A DNA stretch of 64,000 nt, taken from Legionella lytica. Its GTDB lineage: Bacteria > Pseudomonadota > Gammaproteobacteria > Legionellales > Legionellaceae. Shown one piece after another: positions 28,566-36,919 of the stretch (position 1 is the stretch's first letter; every line of letters begins with the position of its first letter). The stretch covers positions 1,826,501 through 1,890,500 of the forward strand of contig NZ_CP071527.1 in the NCBI RefSeq assembly GCF_023921225.1, read 5' to 3'. The translations under genes and the position numbers were made by a program. The notes beneath the pieces are model-generated. The model saw nothing but the letters and a program-made list of their open reading frames with translations, was not told where the DNA came from and searched no databases.

Positions 28566-29785
28566 TTTTTTAAGTCCTCTAAACCACCTTGTGCCAAATC
28601 AAGCAAAAGCAAGGCACTTAGCGTTGCTCGCTCAGCTAAACTATCCAGTAAAATATACTCCTCATGACTATGAATATTTCCGCCGCGTACTCCTAATGTA
28701 TCTAAAACAGGTAAGCCATGACGGGCTAAGTTATTGCCATCACAACAGCCGCCGCTGTCTTTCCAATCAATAGTTAAACCTAGCTCTTTACCTAGGTGTT
28801 GAACTCGTTGAAATAAACGTTCGGTGCCTGCGCATACCCGCTTGACCGGCCGGCCAAAAGTTCCATGCATTGTCAAGGAGTAATCAGTACGTTTTAATTT
28901 CTGGTCAATTTTAGCTAACTCATTTTTTACCCATATCTCGTCTTCGGGATCACTAATGCGGATGTCAAGTTTTGCAACGGCCTTATCTGGAACGACGTTT
29001 AGTGCTTCACCACCGGCAATTTTTCCAAAATTAATCGTAACGCCGTCTCGTTTGCCGTTGAGTGCATGAATTTCACAAACTGCTTCCGCTAAATAACAAA
29101 TAGCATTTCTGCCCTCAGCAAATGCTCTGCCAGCATGGGCTGCTTTGCCTGTGGCGATTAAGGTATATTTAGCGCTACCTTTCCTGTTTTTCGCCAAAGT
29201 TCCTGTAGGTGTCATTGCGGGCTCATAAACTAAGGCTGCTTGATAGTGAGGAGCTAACTCATCAAAAAGAATGCTTGAAGCTGGTGAGCCAATCTCTTCA
29301 TCAGAATTAATCAGGACATCCCAGCCTAATTGTGTTGCCTGTTCTGTTTGCTCAAAAGCCGCTAAGGCATGCAGCATTACGATTAGCCCACCTTTCATAT
29401 CGGCAACGCCAGGCCCATTTACATGGTTATCATTAATGTAGGTTAATTTTTGAAAAGAGCTATTAGCCGGATAAACAGTATCCATATGCCCACTCAGTAA
29501 TATTCGGCGCTTTAGATGGCGACGCTTCCTAATGAATAAGGCATCACCACAACGTTGCAGGGCCTCATCTCCTGACATATTAATGACAGGTAAGGGAACT
29601 AATTTTTTTACCTCAATTGCATCGGCAATGGGGTTGTATGCGTCACTTAACGCCGTAGCGATTTGCGCTAGGCCTTGTAAGTTAGTGGTCCCGGAATTAA
29701 TTTCACAAAAATGGTGTAACTGTTGCACCATAAGTTCTTGATTATTGCTTAGGGTACTTATCAGTTGTTTGTATGGTTCCATCAT
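28562..29785 (-). CDS. M20-family metallohydrolase of the ast operon
   Basis: A 407-residue dinuclear zinc hydrolase of the carboxypeptidase G2/ArgE/DapE type. Metal ligands are visible in LLSGHMDTVYP (His, Asp), GPGVADMKGGL (bridging Asp), NSDEEIGSP (general-base Glu and ligand Glu), VYEPA and a C-terminal NIHSHEEYI His. It is the first gene of M20-astA-astD-astB, overlapping astA by four bases. Because no astE (succinylglutamate desuccinylase) is present, a desuccinylase or deacylase role in this pathway is a reasonable inference. A generic peptidase role is the alternative. Confidence 0.85.
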   Translation of the reverse strand: MMEPYKQLISTLSNNQELMVQQLHHFCEINSGTTNLQGLAQIATALSDAYNPIADAIEVKKLVPLPVINMSGDEALQRCGDALFIRKRRHLKRRILLSGHMDTVYPANSSFQKLTYINDNHVNGPGVADMKGGLIVMLHALAAFEQTEQATQLGWDVLINSDEEIGSPASSILFDELAPHYQAALVYEPAMTPTGTLAKNRKGSAKYTLIATGKAAHAGRAFAEGRNAICYLAEAVCEIHALNGKRDGVTINFGKIAGGEALNVVPDKAVAKLDIRISDPEDEIWVKNELAKIDQKLKRTDYSLTMHGTFGRPVKRVCAGTERLFQRVQHLGKELGLTIDWKDSGGCCDGNNLARHGLPVLDTLGVRGGNIHSHEEYILLDSLAERATLSALLLLDLAQGGLEDLKK

Positions 29786-29867
29786 GATTTCAAACTCTAA
29801 ATCTTAATTTTAAACAATAGCTTAAATTGAAACGATTCACAACTAGGACGCTCACCCCATTCCTAAA

Positions 29868-29888
29868 TCCCGCGGTTAAGCCGCGGGA
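29868..29888. repeat. GC-rich palindrome upstream of the ast operon
   Basis: TCCCGCGG, a five-base loop (TTAAG) and CCGCGGGA form a perfect 8-bp stem in otherwise AT-rich DNA between two minus-strand genes. A similar core (CCGCG-GTTTGAG-CGCGG) occurs at 43277-43307, so this is probably another small dispersed palindrome. Confidence 0.55.
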
Positions 29889-29942
29889 GCTCGGTGTGGG
29901 TAATTTTTTCCCTTATCCTGGTAAAAGCCTATGAGAAAATAA

Positions 29943-31214
29943 TTACTGTATGTTGTTTATCGGTTGTTGATGTTTTGCCTCGGGTTTTTCTACGGTTTTT
30001 GCCATAATTCCATAGGTACACAGTGCATCGATATTTATTTTATTGTCTCGGGTCATTGGGGACTCAGGTACCAGCTGATCGATCAATTCCAGTCGTTTAA
30101 TCAACTGATTTTGTTTCTCCATTAGTTCTTGCTGAAGTTTTAGGCTATCTTCTAATTGTTTCTTAACAGAGACTAACTCTGATTCTGTTGCACAAAAACG
30201 GTCGACAACTTGAGTAAAATGTTGTTCTTCGTTTTTTACAAGGTTTTCCAAGCGTTTTTGGAAGATATCTCGTTGTTGGGAATCATTAATTACGGTACTT
30301 GAAAGCGTTTGTACGGCTACTTGTAGTGTGGATGTTAGCTTTCTCGTTTTTTCTAGCTCTTCCTCAAGTTGTTTTCTTTTTACAGTTAGCTCATCAACTT
30401 GTTGTCTTAATAACAAGGTGCATCGTTCATGTTCTTGTTTTAAAGTGCCTATTTCTCGTACAGCAGTTTCATATTGTTCCTGATTAAGTGATAAATCTTT
30501 TTTTAGTTCAGTTGCTGTCTCCTCTAATTGCTCTTTGGTTTGGCGCAAATGTTTTTCGGTGATCATGTAACTTTCAATTTGCACGCTAAGATCATAGGTT
30601 TCATCGGATAGTTTCGTGATGTTGAGGGTTAGTCGGCTATTTTCTTGTTGAAACTTTTCAACCTCGGTAGCTAGTTTTTGACGGATGATATCTAAGGAGC
30701 GAATCGTTAGTACGAGTACATCTGCAACCTCAAAAACACCTTGTTTTAGTTTTTCCGTAATTCTCTTCGTGTTTTCAAAGTGATCTTCAAATACGACACC
30801 ACTTGTAATATAAGCCCCCGCGCTTAAGCCACTGAGAGTAACAAGAAAACCAACATTGGCCGCAACGCCTATGACTAAGGTGGGGCCAGTAATTAAAATT
30901 CCACCAAAAATCTTTTCCCATAAGGACAGATTACCCCAAAATTTAGTGATTGATGTGAGTATACTTGGATTTTGCTCAAGTGAGTCGATAATAGCTTCCA
31001 AGCTTTTTCTAACTTGGATTAACAGCTCGTTTGATGGAGCAATAGACTCGAGTTCTTTGGCATTTTGCTCAAAGGAATTGGGGTCTAATATGATTTTTTT
31101 TGCTGCATCAGAAAATTGCAATTGTGAAAGTACATGTTCTGCGCTTTGGGGGTTTAGTTTTACCCCTTTATCTACCTGTACTAACTCTGCAAGCTTGTGT
31201 TCTGTCGTCGCCAT
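29943..31214 (-). CDS. Coiled-coil membrane protein, LegC-type effector candidate
   Basis: A 423-residue protein with no signal peptide. A helical N-terminal domain (1-100) is followed by a hydrophobic hairpin at about 104-142 (IFGGILITGPTLVIGVAANV, then a second segment through GLSAGAYITSGVVF). A long heptad-rich coiled coil runs from about 155 to 385, and a polar tail ends it. The layout matches LegC-type Legionella effectors, which insert in host membranes and act in SNARE-like fusion. The effector call is by architecture only; I do not claim orthology to LegC2, LegC3 or LegC7. Confidence 0.65.
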   Translation of the reverse strand: MATTEHKLAELVQVDKGVKLNPQSAEHVLSQLQFSDAAKKIILDPNSFEQNAKELESIAPSNELLIQVRKSLEAIIDSLEQNPSILTSITKFWGNLSLWEKIFGGILITGPTLVIGVAANVGFLVTLSGLSAGAYITSGVVFEDHFENTKRITEKLKQGVFEVADVLVLTIRSLDIIRQKLATEVEKFQQENSRLTLNITKLSDETYDLSVQIESYMITEKHLRQTKEQLEETATELKKDLSLNQEQYETAVREIGTLKQEHERCTLLLRQQVDELTVKRKQLEEELEKTRKLTSTLQVAVQTLSSTVINDSQQRDIFQKRLENLVKNEEQHFTQVVDRFCATESELVSVKKQLEDSLKLQQELMEKQNQLIKRLELIDQLVPESPMTRDNKINIDALCTYGIMAKTVEKPEAKHQQPINNIQ

Positions 31215-31393
31215 AGCTCACTCCCTGTTGTTAAGAATTTCCATATAATGACTATTTTTAATCACAAATTCATAGAGAAGCAAGTAAAATATTAAATTTT
31301 ATCAAATTTATAAATAATTGTAGTCTGAGTGCCTGCAATCAGGTTTTTCTGCTATTTACTGGCCAAAAAAGGGTGATTGCAAGCAGTCAATTA

Positions 31394-33259
31394 CTATATT
31401 GATAGTTCTTCTGAGAAATGTTCCATTTCTTGGGATAATTGTTCACATTGTTCTGCAAAGAAGCCTGTTTTTCTCAGAGCATTTCCATGTGTGATTAATG
31501 AATGGGAAAAACCAAATGAAGGCAAATATAAGATAATCCCTAAAATTGTTTCCATGATTCCAGCTACCGCCGTGAATATAGGATGCTCCACTTTTAGTTC
31601 TTTAGCCAACCGTCCATAATTTTTGATGGATGTTTCTGACGGCCTAATGAGTAATTCAATGGTACGTGAAACCGCTTCAAGTAAGAGGCGCTTTCCATTG
31701 ATATTTATATCATTTAGAGTGCTTATCATTGTGAATAATTGGTTACCATGCTCTTTTATCATTGGGGCTATTTGGGTCAAATCATCAAGTAACTTTCTTC
31801 CTTGCTCGATTCGAATAGGGAGTAGTTCTTTAACTCGTAAATGTGGGCAATTCATATCTCGCCAATAAATTAGCCATGATTTACGTGGGTCAACAACTAA
31901 ATCCTTATAATGTGCATGAACATAAGTGTCTAAAGCGTTCCATATTATCTTCCGATGAAAGTTCATTCCTCGTCCCTTGACCATTGCTGCTGCGGCATCT
32001 AACGAACGTTCAAATTCTTCTTTGGTGAGTGGATAATCAGATTCAAACGACTTGAGTAGATTAAAATAGGTAGATGATACGGCGCCTCGATCAATTGCGT
32101 CTTTACATGAAAAATTATAGCTCTTAGGTTTGAGCGTGGTAATTATGTAATCTGTTAGCTCATATTTTATGAAATGAACCCAAACTGCTTGCTTTTGTGC
32201 GGTTGATAATGAGTTTTCTGGAGATATTCCTTGTTTTTTAAAGCTTTTTTCCAATAGATCCCTTAATACCCATTGTTCTTCCCCCTGATTCTTGAATAAG
32301 GCTTTTCTAGCATTAGGACTAATAATAAAATCAGAAACCCCACTTTGATGTACCTTACCCATAGTAATATCGAAAAGCTCATCAAATACAGAGGAATAGG
32401 GAGATTCATCATCAGTGATTTGATAATTATGTGACGCCATTACCCCTTCATGTGCAGGAAGAGTTATAACCATTACTTTTAATTCGGAATCATCTTCTAA
32501 CTCATGGAGCGTATGCGTTAAATCTCGTTCTTTAGAACCAGCAACGTCAAGATAACCTCGATGATAGCCTAAATTATTAAAGTAAATATGATTTATTTCT
32601 TGTGATGATTCTTTTGCATTGATTCTAAGCCAGCGTATAAAGAGGGGGCTTATGCGTTTTTGCCCATTATGTCGTTGGGCCTGGGTACTAAAACGATATT
32701 CAATTGGATCATCAGTAGTTTTATAGGAAAAATTTTTAATCGTTGGAATATTTGTAGCAAGTTGGGGCTTAAAATTCCGTGAAAATAAAGAGCAAAAGCG
32801 ATTAAATAATCCTTCTGCGTCAGCTGGTGACATTTCGTTTACAGTATTTTCGGAATTGGTTAACTGATTTTTAATTAACCTACCGGTGTTCGATGCTAAA
32901 GGGCGCGCCTGCGATGAGAGTGCATTTATCCATCCTGCTAATTCATGTTCTAGTATATGGTTATCATTATGGTAAATGACTTTAACCAGTTGATCTAATA
33001 CATCATTTTGATCTTGGGTAAGAGAGGCTTCTTTTTCAATTAATTCTTCTAAAGAAGCAATAATAGAAGAATATAAGTTTCCATAAGGAATCTGTTCGTT
33101 ATAAGCATTTTCGAGATATAGCTCTAATTGCTGAAGTTCAGGCAATAATGCGACAAGCGTAGGATTTAGTACGGGTTTTAATTGAAGAAAATAGGCATAG
33201 CAGTTACGATTGTGTACCGCATCGCTAGATAATAATGGAGTGGGTGCAGTAGTGGTCAT
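31394..33259 (-). CDS. CX5R phosphatase-like protein, candidate Dot/Icm effector
   Basis: A 621-residue protein from the ATG at 33259, which has a GGAG site nine bases upstream; an ATG 11 codons earlier lacks one. Near residue 385 it contains SCKDAIDRGAVSS, which fits the CX5R phosphatase P-loop (Cys385, Arg391) used by phosphoinositide and inositol-phosphate phosphatases, including Legionella SidP/SidF/LppA-type effectors. A hydrophobic segment lies near the C-terminus (FTAVAGIMETILGIILYLPS). The last residues (CEQLSQEMEHFSEELSI) form a Glu-rich block typical of Dot/Icm signals. Substrate unknown. Confidence 0.68.
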   Translation of the reverse strand: MTTTAPTPLLSSDAVHNRNCYAYFLQLKPVLNPTLVALLPELQQLELYLENAYNEQIPYGNLYSSIIASLEELIEKEASLTQDQNDVLDQLVKVIYHNDNHILEHELAGWINALSSQARPLASNTGRLIKNQLTNSENTVNEMSPADAEGLFNRFCSLFSRNFKPQLATNIPTIKNFSYKTTDDPIEYRFSTQAQRHNGQKRISPLFIRWLRINAKESSQEINHIYFNNLGYHRGYLDVAGSKERDLTHTLHELEDDSELKVMVITLPAHEGVMASHNYQITDDESPYSSVFDELFDITMGKVHQSGVSDFIISPNARKALFKNQGEEQWVLRDLLEKSFKKQGISPENSLSTAQKQAVWVHFIKYELTDYIITTLKPKSYNFSCKDAIDRGAVSSTYFNLLKSFESDYPLTKEEFERSLDAAAAMVKGRGMNFHRKIIWNALDTYVHAHYKDLVVDPRKSWLIYWRDMNCPHLRVKELLPIRIEQGRKLLDDLTQIAPMIKEHGNQLFTMISTLNDININGKRLLLEAVSRTIELLIRPSETSIKNYGRLAKELKVEHPIFTAVAGIMETILGIILYLPSFGFSHSLITHGNALRKTGFFAEQCEQLSQEMEHFSEELSI

Positions 33260-33363
33260 AACGCGGATCTCCGCTGAGCAAATATTCGCCATTATATTGA
33301 AAATAAGGGCACAATGGAAGTGGGTTAGTATTTCTCTACAAATTTTTGTTTTAAGGTAACATT

Positions 33364-34080
33364 GTGAAAAATTATAATTGTCTTGATGTGTGCCATTCTG
33401 ATTGGAAAAGTATTTTGAGCCAGGCTTTAGATGCTATGGACAAAGACTACTTGCAGCAATTAACAGATAATCCTAATTGGCTCCCTGGGGCTGAGCGTAT
33501 TTTTGCCGCATTTAGCTTACCTATGGCGAATACCCAATATATTTTATTCGGTGAGTCTCCTTATCCTCGTGAGCAATCTGCTAATGGCTATGCCTTTTGG
33601 GATAATGCTGTTGGTGGCTTATGGAGTCCTAAAGGGTTAAGTACGCCTGTTAATAGGGCTACCTCCTTACGTAACTGGATTAAAATGATGCTGGTTGCTC
33701 GTGGGGACTTATCTCTTAATAACACGTCACAAGAATGTATTGCGCAGTTGGATAAAAACGACCTAGTAAAAACAGGAGAGCAGCTATTCCAGGGAATGAT
33801 GAATAAAGGAATTTTATTGCTTAATGCCTGTTTAGTTTATAGTGAAGGAAAGGTGCCTTATCATGCTCGCCAGTGGAAGCCCTTTATGCAAAGTTTTTTG
33901 AGCCAATTAGCGGCTATAAAACCGACTATAAAATTAATTTTATTAGGAAAAATTGCAGAAACAATTACTCAGGATCAATTACCCATAGGATTGTGTGCGG
34001 AACATCCATATAATGTGAGCTTCATAAGCAATCCGAATGTGATTGAATTTTTTAAACCCCTGGACTTAATGTCATTATGA
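33364..34080 (+). CDS. Uracil-DNA-glycosylase-fold protein with altered active site
   Basis: A 238-residue protein aligned by eye with family 1 UNG. The water-activating motif GQDPYH is replaced by GESPYP, so the catalytic Asp becomes Ser. The segment LLLNACLVYSEGKV...HARQW follows the UNG LLLN strand. The His motif HPSPLS appears as EHPYNVSF. The overall fold is probably kept, but classical uracil excision is doubtful. GTG is the start. It overlaps ubiG by four bases (ATGA), an unexpected partner. Confidence 0.65.
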   Translation: MKNYNCLDVCHSDWKSILSQALDAMDKDYLQQLTDNPNWLPGAERIFAAFSLPMANTQYILFGESPYPREQSANGYAFWDNAVGGLWSPKGLSTPVNRATSLRNWIKMMLVARGDLSLNNTSQECIAQLDKNDLVKTGEQLFQGMMNKGILLLNACLVYSEGKVPYHARQWKPFMQSFLSQLAAIKPTIKLILLGKIAETITQDQLPIGLCAEHPYNVSFISNPNVIEFFKPLDLMSL

Positions 34081-34769
34081 ATAAATCAACAATTAATGCA
34101 GAGGAAGTAAATAAATTTGCTCAACACGCGAAACACTGGTGGAATCCTGAAGGGCCATTAAAAACCCTACATGATATTAATGGGACTCGGTTAGAGTTTA
34201 TTGCTCAGCATGTCACATTAATGGATGCCACTGTTTTGGATGTGGGCTGTGGTGGTGGAATTTTATGCGAAGCACTAGCAAAGTCAGGAGCAAATGTTAC
34301 TGGTATTGATGCGGAGCAAGATGCCATTCATACGGCCCACGAGCATGCGAAAGACAATAACTTATCAATCGAATACTTTTGTACTCCTGTTGAGCATTAT
34401 GAGGGCAAACGTTATGACGTGATCACCTGCATGGAAATGTTGGAGCATGTAGAAAATCCACACCTGGTTTTTGAGCATTGCAAACGATTACTTAAGCCCA
34501 ATGGATTTTTGTTTTTATCAACAATTAGTCGCACCTTAAAAGCTTATGCAAGTGCTATCATTGCCGCTGAGTATTTATTGAATTTGCTACCTAGGCAAAC
34601 GCATGATTACAACAAATTTATAAAACCTAGTGAGTTGATTGCGATGGCACGGTCTTTTGATTTTAATCTAGTGGATATGAAGGGGATGGATTATAACCCT
34701 ATTTTGAGAACTGCTTCTTTAGGGACTGACGTGCAAGTAAATTATTTGGTGGCTTTGCGATCAACTTGA
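34077..34769 (+). CDS. ubiG: Ubiquinone biosynthesis O-methyltransferase UbiG
   Basis: A 230-residue SAM-dependent methyltransferase that performs both O-methylations of the ubiquinone ring. It has AKHWWNPEGPLKTLHDIN, the SAM motif VLDVGCGGGILCEALA, VTGIDAEQDAI, VITCMEMLEHVENP and FLSTISRTLKAY, all hallmarks of UbiG. Length matches E. coli UbiG (240). It is translationally coupled to the upstream UNG-like gene. Confidence 0.95.
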   Translation: MNKSTINAEEVNKFAQHAKHWWNPEGPLKTLHDINGTRLEFIAQHVTLMDATVLDVGCGGGILCEALAKSGANVTGIDAEQDAIHTAHEHAKDNNLSIEYFCTPVEHYEGKRYDVITCMEMLEHVENPHLVFEHCKRLLKPNGFLFLSTISRTLKAYASAIIAAEYLLNLLPRQTHDYNKFIKPSELIAMARSFDFNLVDMKGMDYNPILRTASLGTDVQVNYLVALRST

Positions 34770-34780
34770 TAATATGTGCT

Positions 34781-34961
34781 TAATGGCACTTACTTAAGGG
34801 ATTCGCCGCGCTCATGGTCTCCCGGATTTCGCTGCGCTGCATCCAATGTATTTCGAATGAGTATCCAGGCAATTTAAATGTAGCCTGGATGCAGCGCAGC
34901 GAAATTCGGGGAGTGATTAGCATAGCGAATTCGTCTGTTTTTTCTTAAGTAAGTGCCATTA
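34781..34961. mobile_element. MITE-like element with perfect 18-bp terminal inverted repeats
   Basis: The ends TAATGGCACTTACTTAAG (34781-34798) and its exact reverse complement (34944-34961) bound a 181-base unit with no ORF. Inside is a second inverted repeat: GGATTTCGCTGCGCTGCATCC near 34840 is answered by GGATGCAGCGCAGCGAAATT near 34886. The unit could fold into one long hairpin. A degenerate relative lies at 15866-15990. It sits 11 bases after ubiG. No target-site duplication is obvious. Confidence 0.75.
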
Positions 34962-34987
34962 GGCCATAGACCCAGCCTACGTGGTTC

Positions 34988-35365
34988 CTAACTATGTGCC
35001 TGTTCGATGTCTTTCTTCTTATTATAACGTTCCTGAAATCTCTGGTACGCATACTTAGCTTGTTCTGTTGTTACCACATCCACTTCATTTCCATAGATGT
35101 CTACCCGAGCCGTGTTTTCTTTTTGGCAGCTTAGATAAGAAGGTGAGGCGCTATAGTAGCTTAGTGCTTCACGAAGCGCTTTTTTACTAAAAGGAGGAGA
35201 ATCCAGGCGCTCATAAAAATCAATTATGTCATCAAAGATTCCAATTTTTAGCGGTTTAATTTGGCTCCCTTTTTTAAAAAAGGCGCAGGGGAAATGTTCG
35301 ATTAACCAATCTATAATTTGTAGCTTATCTTTTTTTATTGCGATTTGTTGTTGCTTATCCATCAT
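34988..35365 (-). CDS. proQ: Minimal ProQ/FinO-domain RNA chaperone
   Basis: A 125-residue protein that is almost only a FinO/ProQ domain: LIEHFPCAFFKKGSQIKPLK, IGIFDDIIDF, FSKKALREALSYYSASPSYL and ARVDIYGNEVDVVT. The linker and Tudor-like C-terminal domain of E. coli ProQ are missing. Such a minimal ProQ (Lpp1663) has been studied structurally in L. pneumophila, and this may be its orthologue. It would bind structured sRNAs and mRNA 3' ends. It is divergent from the GGA-rich sRNA upstream. Confidence 0.88.
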   Translation of the reverse strand: MMDKQQQIAIKKDKLQIIDWLIEHFPCAFFKKGSQIKPLKIGIFDDIIDFYERLDSPPFSKKALREALSYYSASPSYLSCQKENTARVDIYGNEVDVVTTEQAKYAYQRFQERYNKKKDIEQAHS

Positions 35366-35494
35366 TTTGCTCTAAAGCGTTATCATTTGCCGAATAAGCT
35401 ACCATATCCTTGGACAGAATCAAGCTTTGCGTGCAAGTAAATCAATATTTATTGTTAAATTGTAGAACAAAAAAGACCTTATTGCTCAAGGATT

Positions 35495-35510
35495 TGTAAG
35501 AAATATCTCA
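35495..35510 (+). promoter_or_regulatory. Candidate LetA (GacA-type) binding site
   Basis: TGTAAGAAATATCTCA fits the GacA/LetA box (TGTAAG-NN-AT-NN-CTTACA) in its left arm and centre. It lies about 180 bases before the predicted sRNA start, the usual distance for rsmY/rsmZ genes. It also lies 130 bases before the proQ start on the other strand. Confidence 0.7.
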
Positions 35511-35647
35511 ATATATGCGTAGAAAACAGCCGATATTGCTTGTCTGTAAATTTATAGATCAAAATAACCCTTTGTTTTATAAGGGGTTTTATTAATCTTT
35601 AATAAAAGTAAAAATAAAAACTAATATTTTTTTATATTTTTTGATGC

Positions 35648-35676
35648 TTGCACTTCGTAATCACAATTGCTAAATT
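35648..35676 (+). promoter_or_regulatory. Promoter of the GGA-rich sRNA
   Basis: TTGCAC (35648-35653), a 17-base spacer and TAAATT (35671-35676) place the RNA start near 35683. Confidence 0.6.
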
Positions 35677-35682
35677 CAAAAC

Positions 35683-35819
35683 ATGACTTATAGGGAAATT
35701 TGAGTCATGCAAAGGGACTTGAATCAAACGGATTTGATTTTGTCGGGGATGACTTATAAGGACGGGACGTTCTTATACGGATCACTGCGAAAAAAGCCAG
35801 GTTAAAACCTGGCTTTTTT
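35683..35819 (+). ncRNA. RsmY/RsmZ-family CsrA-sequestering small RNA
   Basis: About 137 nt with seven GGA motifs, most exposed in hairpin loops. Examples are ATGACT...AGTCAT around AGGGA, CAA-AGGGAC-TTG, AATCAAA-CGGA-TTTGATT (a perfect 7-bp stem), GTC-GGGGAT-GAC and TATAAG...CTTATA around GGACGGGAC. It ends in a strong intrinsic terminator. Together with the upstream LetA-type box, this is the architecture of RsmY/RsmZ. These RNAs titrate CsrA when LetA/LetS is active and switch Legionella from replication to transmission. Which of the two it is cannot be decided here. The gene lies between proQ and an L,D-transpeptidase gene. Confidence 0.85.
35790..35819. terminator. Bidirectional intrinsic terminator
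   Basis: A6-GCCAGGTT-AA-AACCTGGC-T6 is a perfect 8-bp stem with A- and T-tracts on both sides. It ends the sRNA on the plus strand and the L,D-transpeptidase gene on the minus strand. Confidence 0.93.
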
Positions 35820-35837
35820 ATTTTACCAAATAATTTC

Positions 35838-36515
35838 TTAGCCGACTAGATAGCCAGAGCGTGATAAGAACTTCTTATCTGGGAAGTAAGCAAAGATTAC
35901 AGAACCATTTTTGATGGTATTAATTACAGGCTTCGCTAATTTTTCAGAAATCGCAGGGCATCCCCAAGATAAGCCAGCACGGCCAGATTTGCGAATGAAG
36001 CCGGGATCCATATACCAGGCTCCGTGCATGACAACGCGACGGTTGTATGCATTGTCATTGAATCCTTTATCTAATCCTTGCAGATTTAACGAGTATCCTT
36101 TGTGACCGATATAGGTTCCTTGGGTGATGTACGTACCTAAACTGGATTGCTTACTTGAGTTTGTGTTTGAAAATTGAGTTGCGTTGTTGCCTCCTGAGTT
36201 TCTGCCGTGAGCAACATAAGTATTATACAACAAGCGTTCAGAATTGAGATCAAATACCCACATACGTTCTTTATTTGAAGGCAACGAGTAATCAATTACT
36301 GTAAGTACGGGCTTCTTTACAGCACCTTTTTTGTTAGCGTTAGTGTATGCGGTTAATGCAAGTTTTAGAACTCTTTTATCTAACCTTGGCGCTTTAGATG
36401 CCAGGTGCTGGAGTTTGGTGTTTAGTTCTGTTTCTGTGTTTGCAAAAGATGGGGTACTAGATGTTAAATTACCGGTTAACAGGACGGTCGAAATTAGAGT
36501 TAATAATGTATTCAT
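35838..36515 (-). CDS. Murein L,D-transpeptidase catalytic-domain protein
   Basis: A 225-residue exported protein (signal peptide LLTLISTVLLTGNLTSSTPS and cleavage near FANTE). The catalytic domain is of the YkuD_2 type: VFDLNSERLLYNTYVAHGRN, GTYIGHKGYSLNLQGLDKGF, VVMHGAWY (His) and GLSWGCPAI (nucleophile Cys about 187). It should act on peptidoglycan peptides in the periplasm. A 10-bp inverted repeat (AATCACCGTT/AACGGTGATT, 36536-36571) lies in its 5' leader. It shares a terminator with the convergent sRNA. Confidence 0.88.
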   Translation of the reverse strand: MNTLLTLISTVLLTGNLTSSTPSFANTETELNTKLQHLASKAPRLDKRVLKLALTAYTNANKKGAVKKPVLTVIDYSLPSNKERMWVFDLNSERLLYNTYVAHGRNSGGNNATQFSNTNSSKQSSLGTYITQGTYIGHKGYSLNLQGLDKGFNDNAYNRRVVMHGAWYMDPGFIRKSGRAGLSWGCPAISEKLAKPVINTIKNGSVIFAYFPDKKFLSRSGYLVG

Positions 36516-36919
36516 ACAGCTCCCTATTCTTATAAAATCACCGTTATTGGCTCTTGAAAAAAACGGTGATTATATTAACAATTGAGGCAATTGTAAAATC
36601 ACAAGATCTTTCCTTGTCCATAAGGTTTAAATGTTATTCAAATCAGGAGCTTAGCAAAGTAAGCTAAAAGAGTATGAAACAATTACCAGGCTTTTTGTGC
36701 AAAATTTGCACCGATCTCAGGTTAATTAATAGCTCAACTTGAATTAAATTACATAAAATAGATTATAATTTACGCAACGTTTACATTGGATTTGGCACAG
36801 TTGTTGCTTTATTGATTAGGCTAAAAATCATATAATGTCGCAAAACTGAAGTGAATTATTCCATTTTTCTTGGGGCTCATCTATGATGTCCCGTTGTTAT
36901 TTTTAGTTCGGAGAATACT
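36516..36919. other. Divergent promoter region between L,D-transpeptidase and putA
   Basis: A 404-base AT-rich gap with no supported gene. It holds an inverted repeat near the transpeptidase start. A plausible putA promoter is TTTATT (36808-36813), a 17-base spacer and the consensus TATAAT (36831-36836). A second TATAAT at 36764-36769 has a TTGAAT 19 bases upstream. GGAG precedes the putA ATG. Confidence 0.5.
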
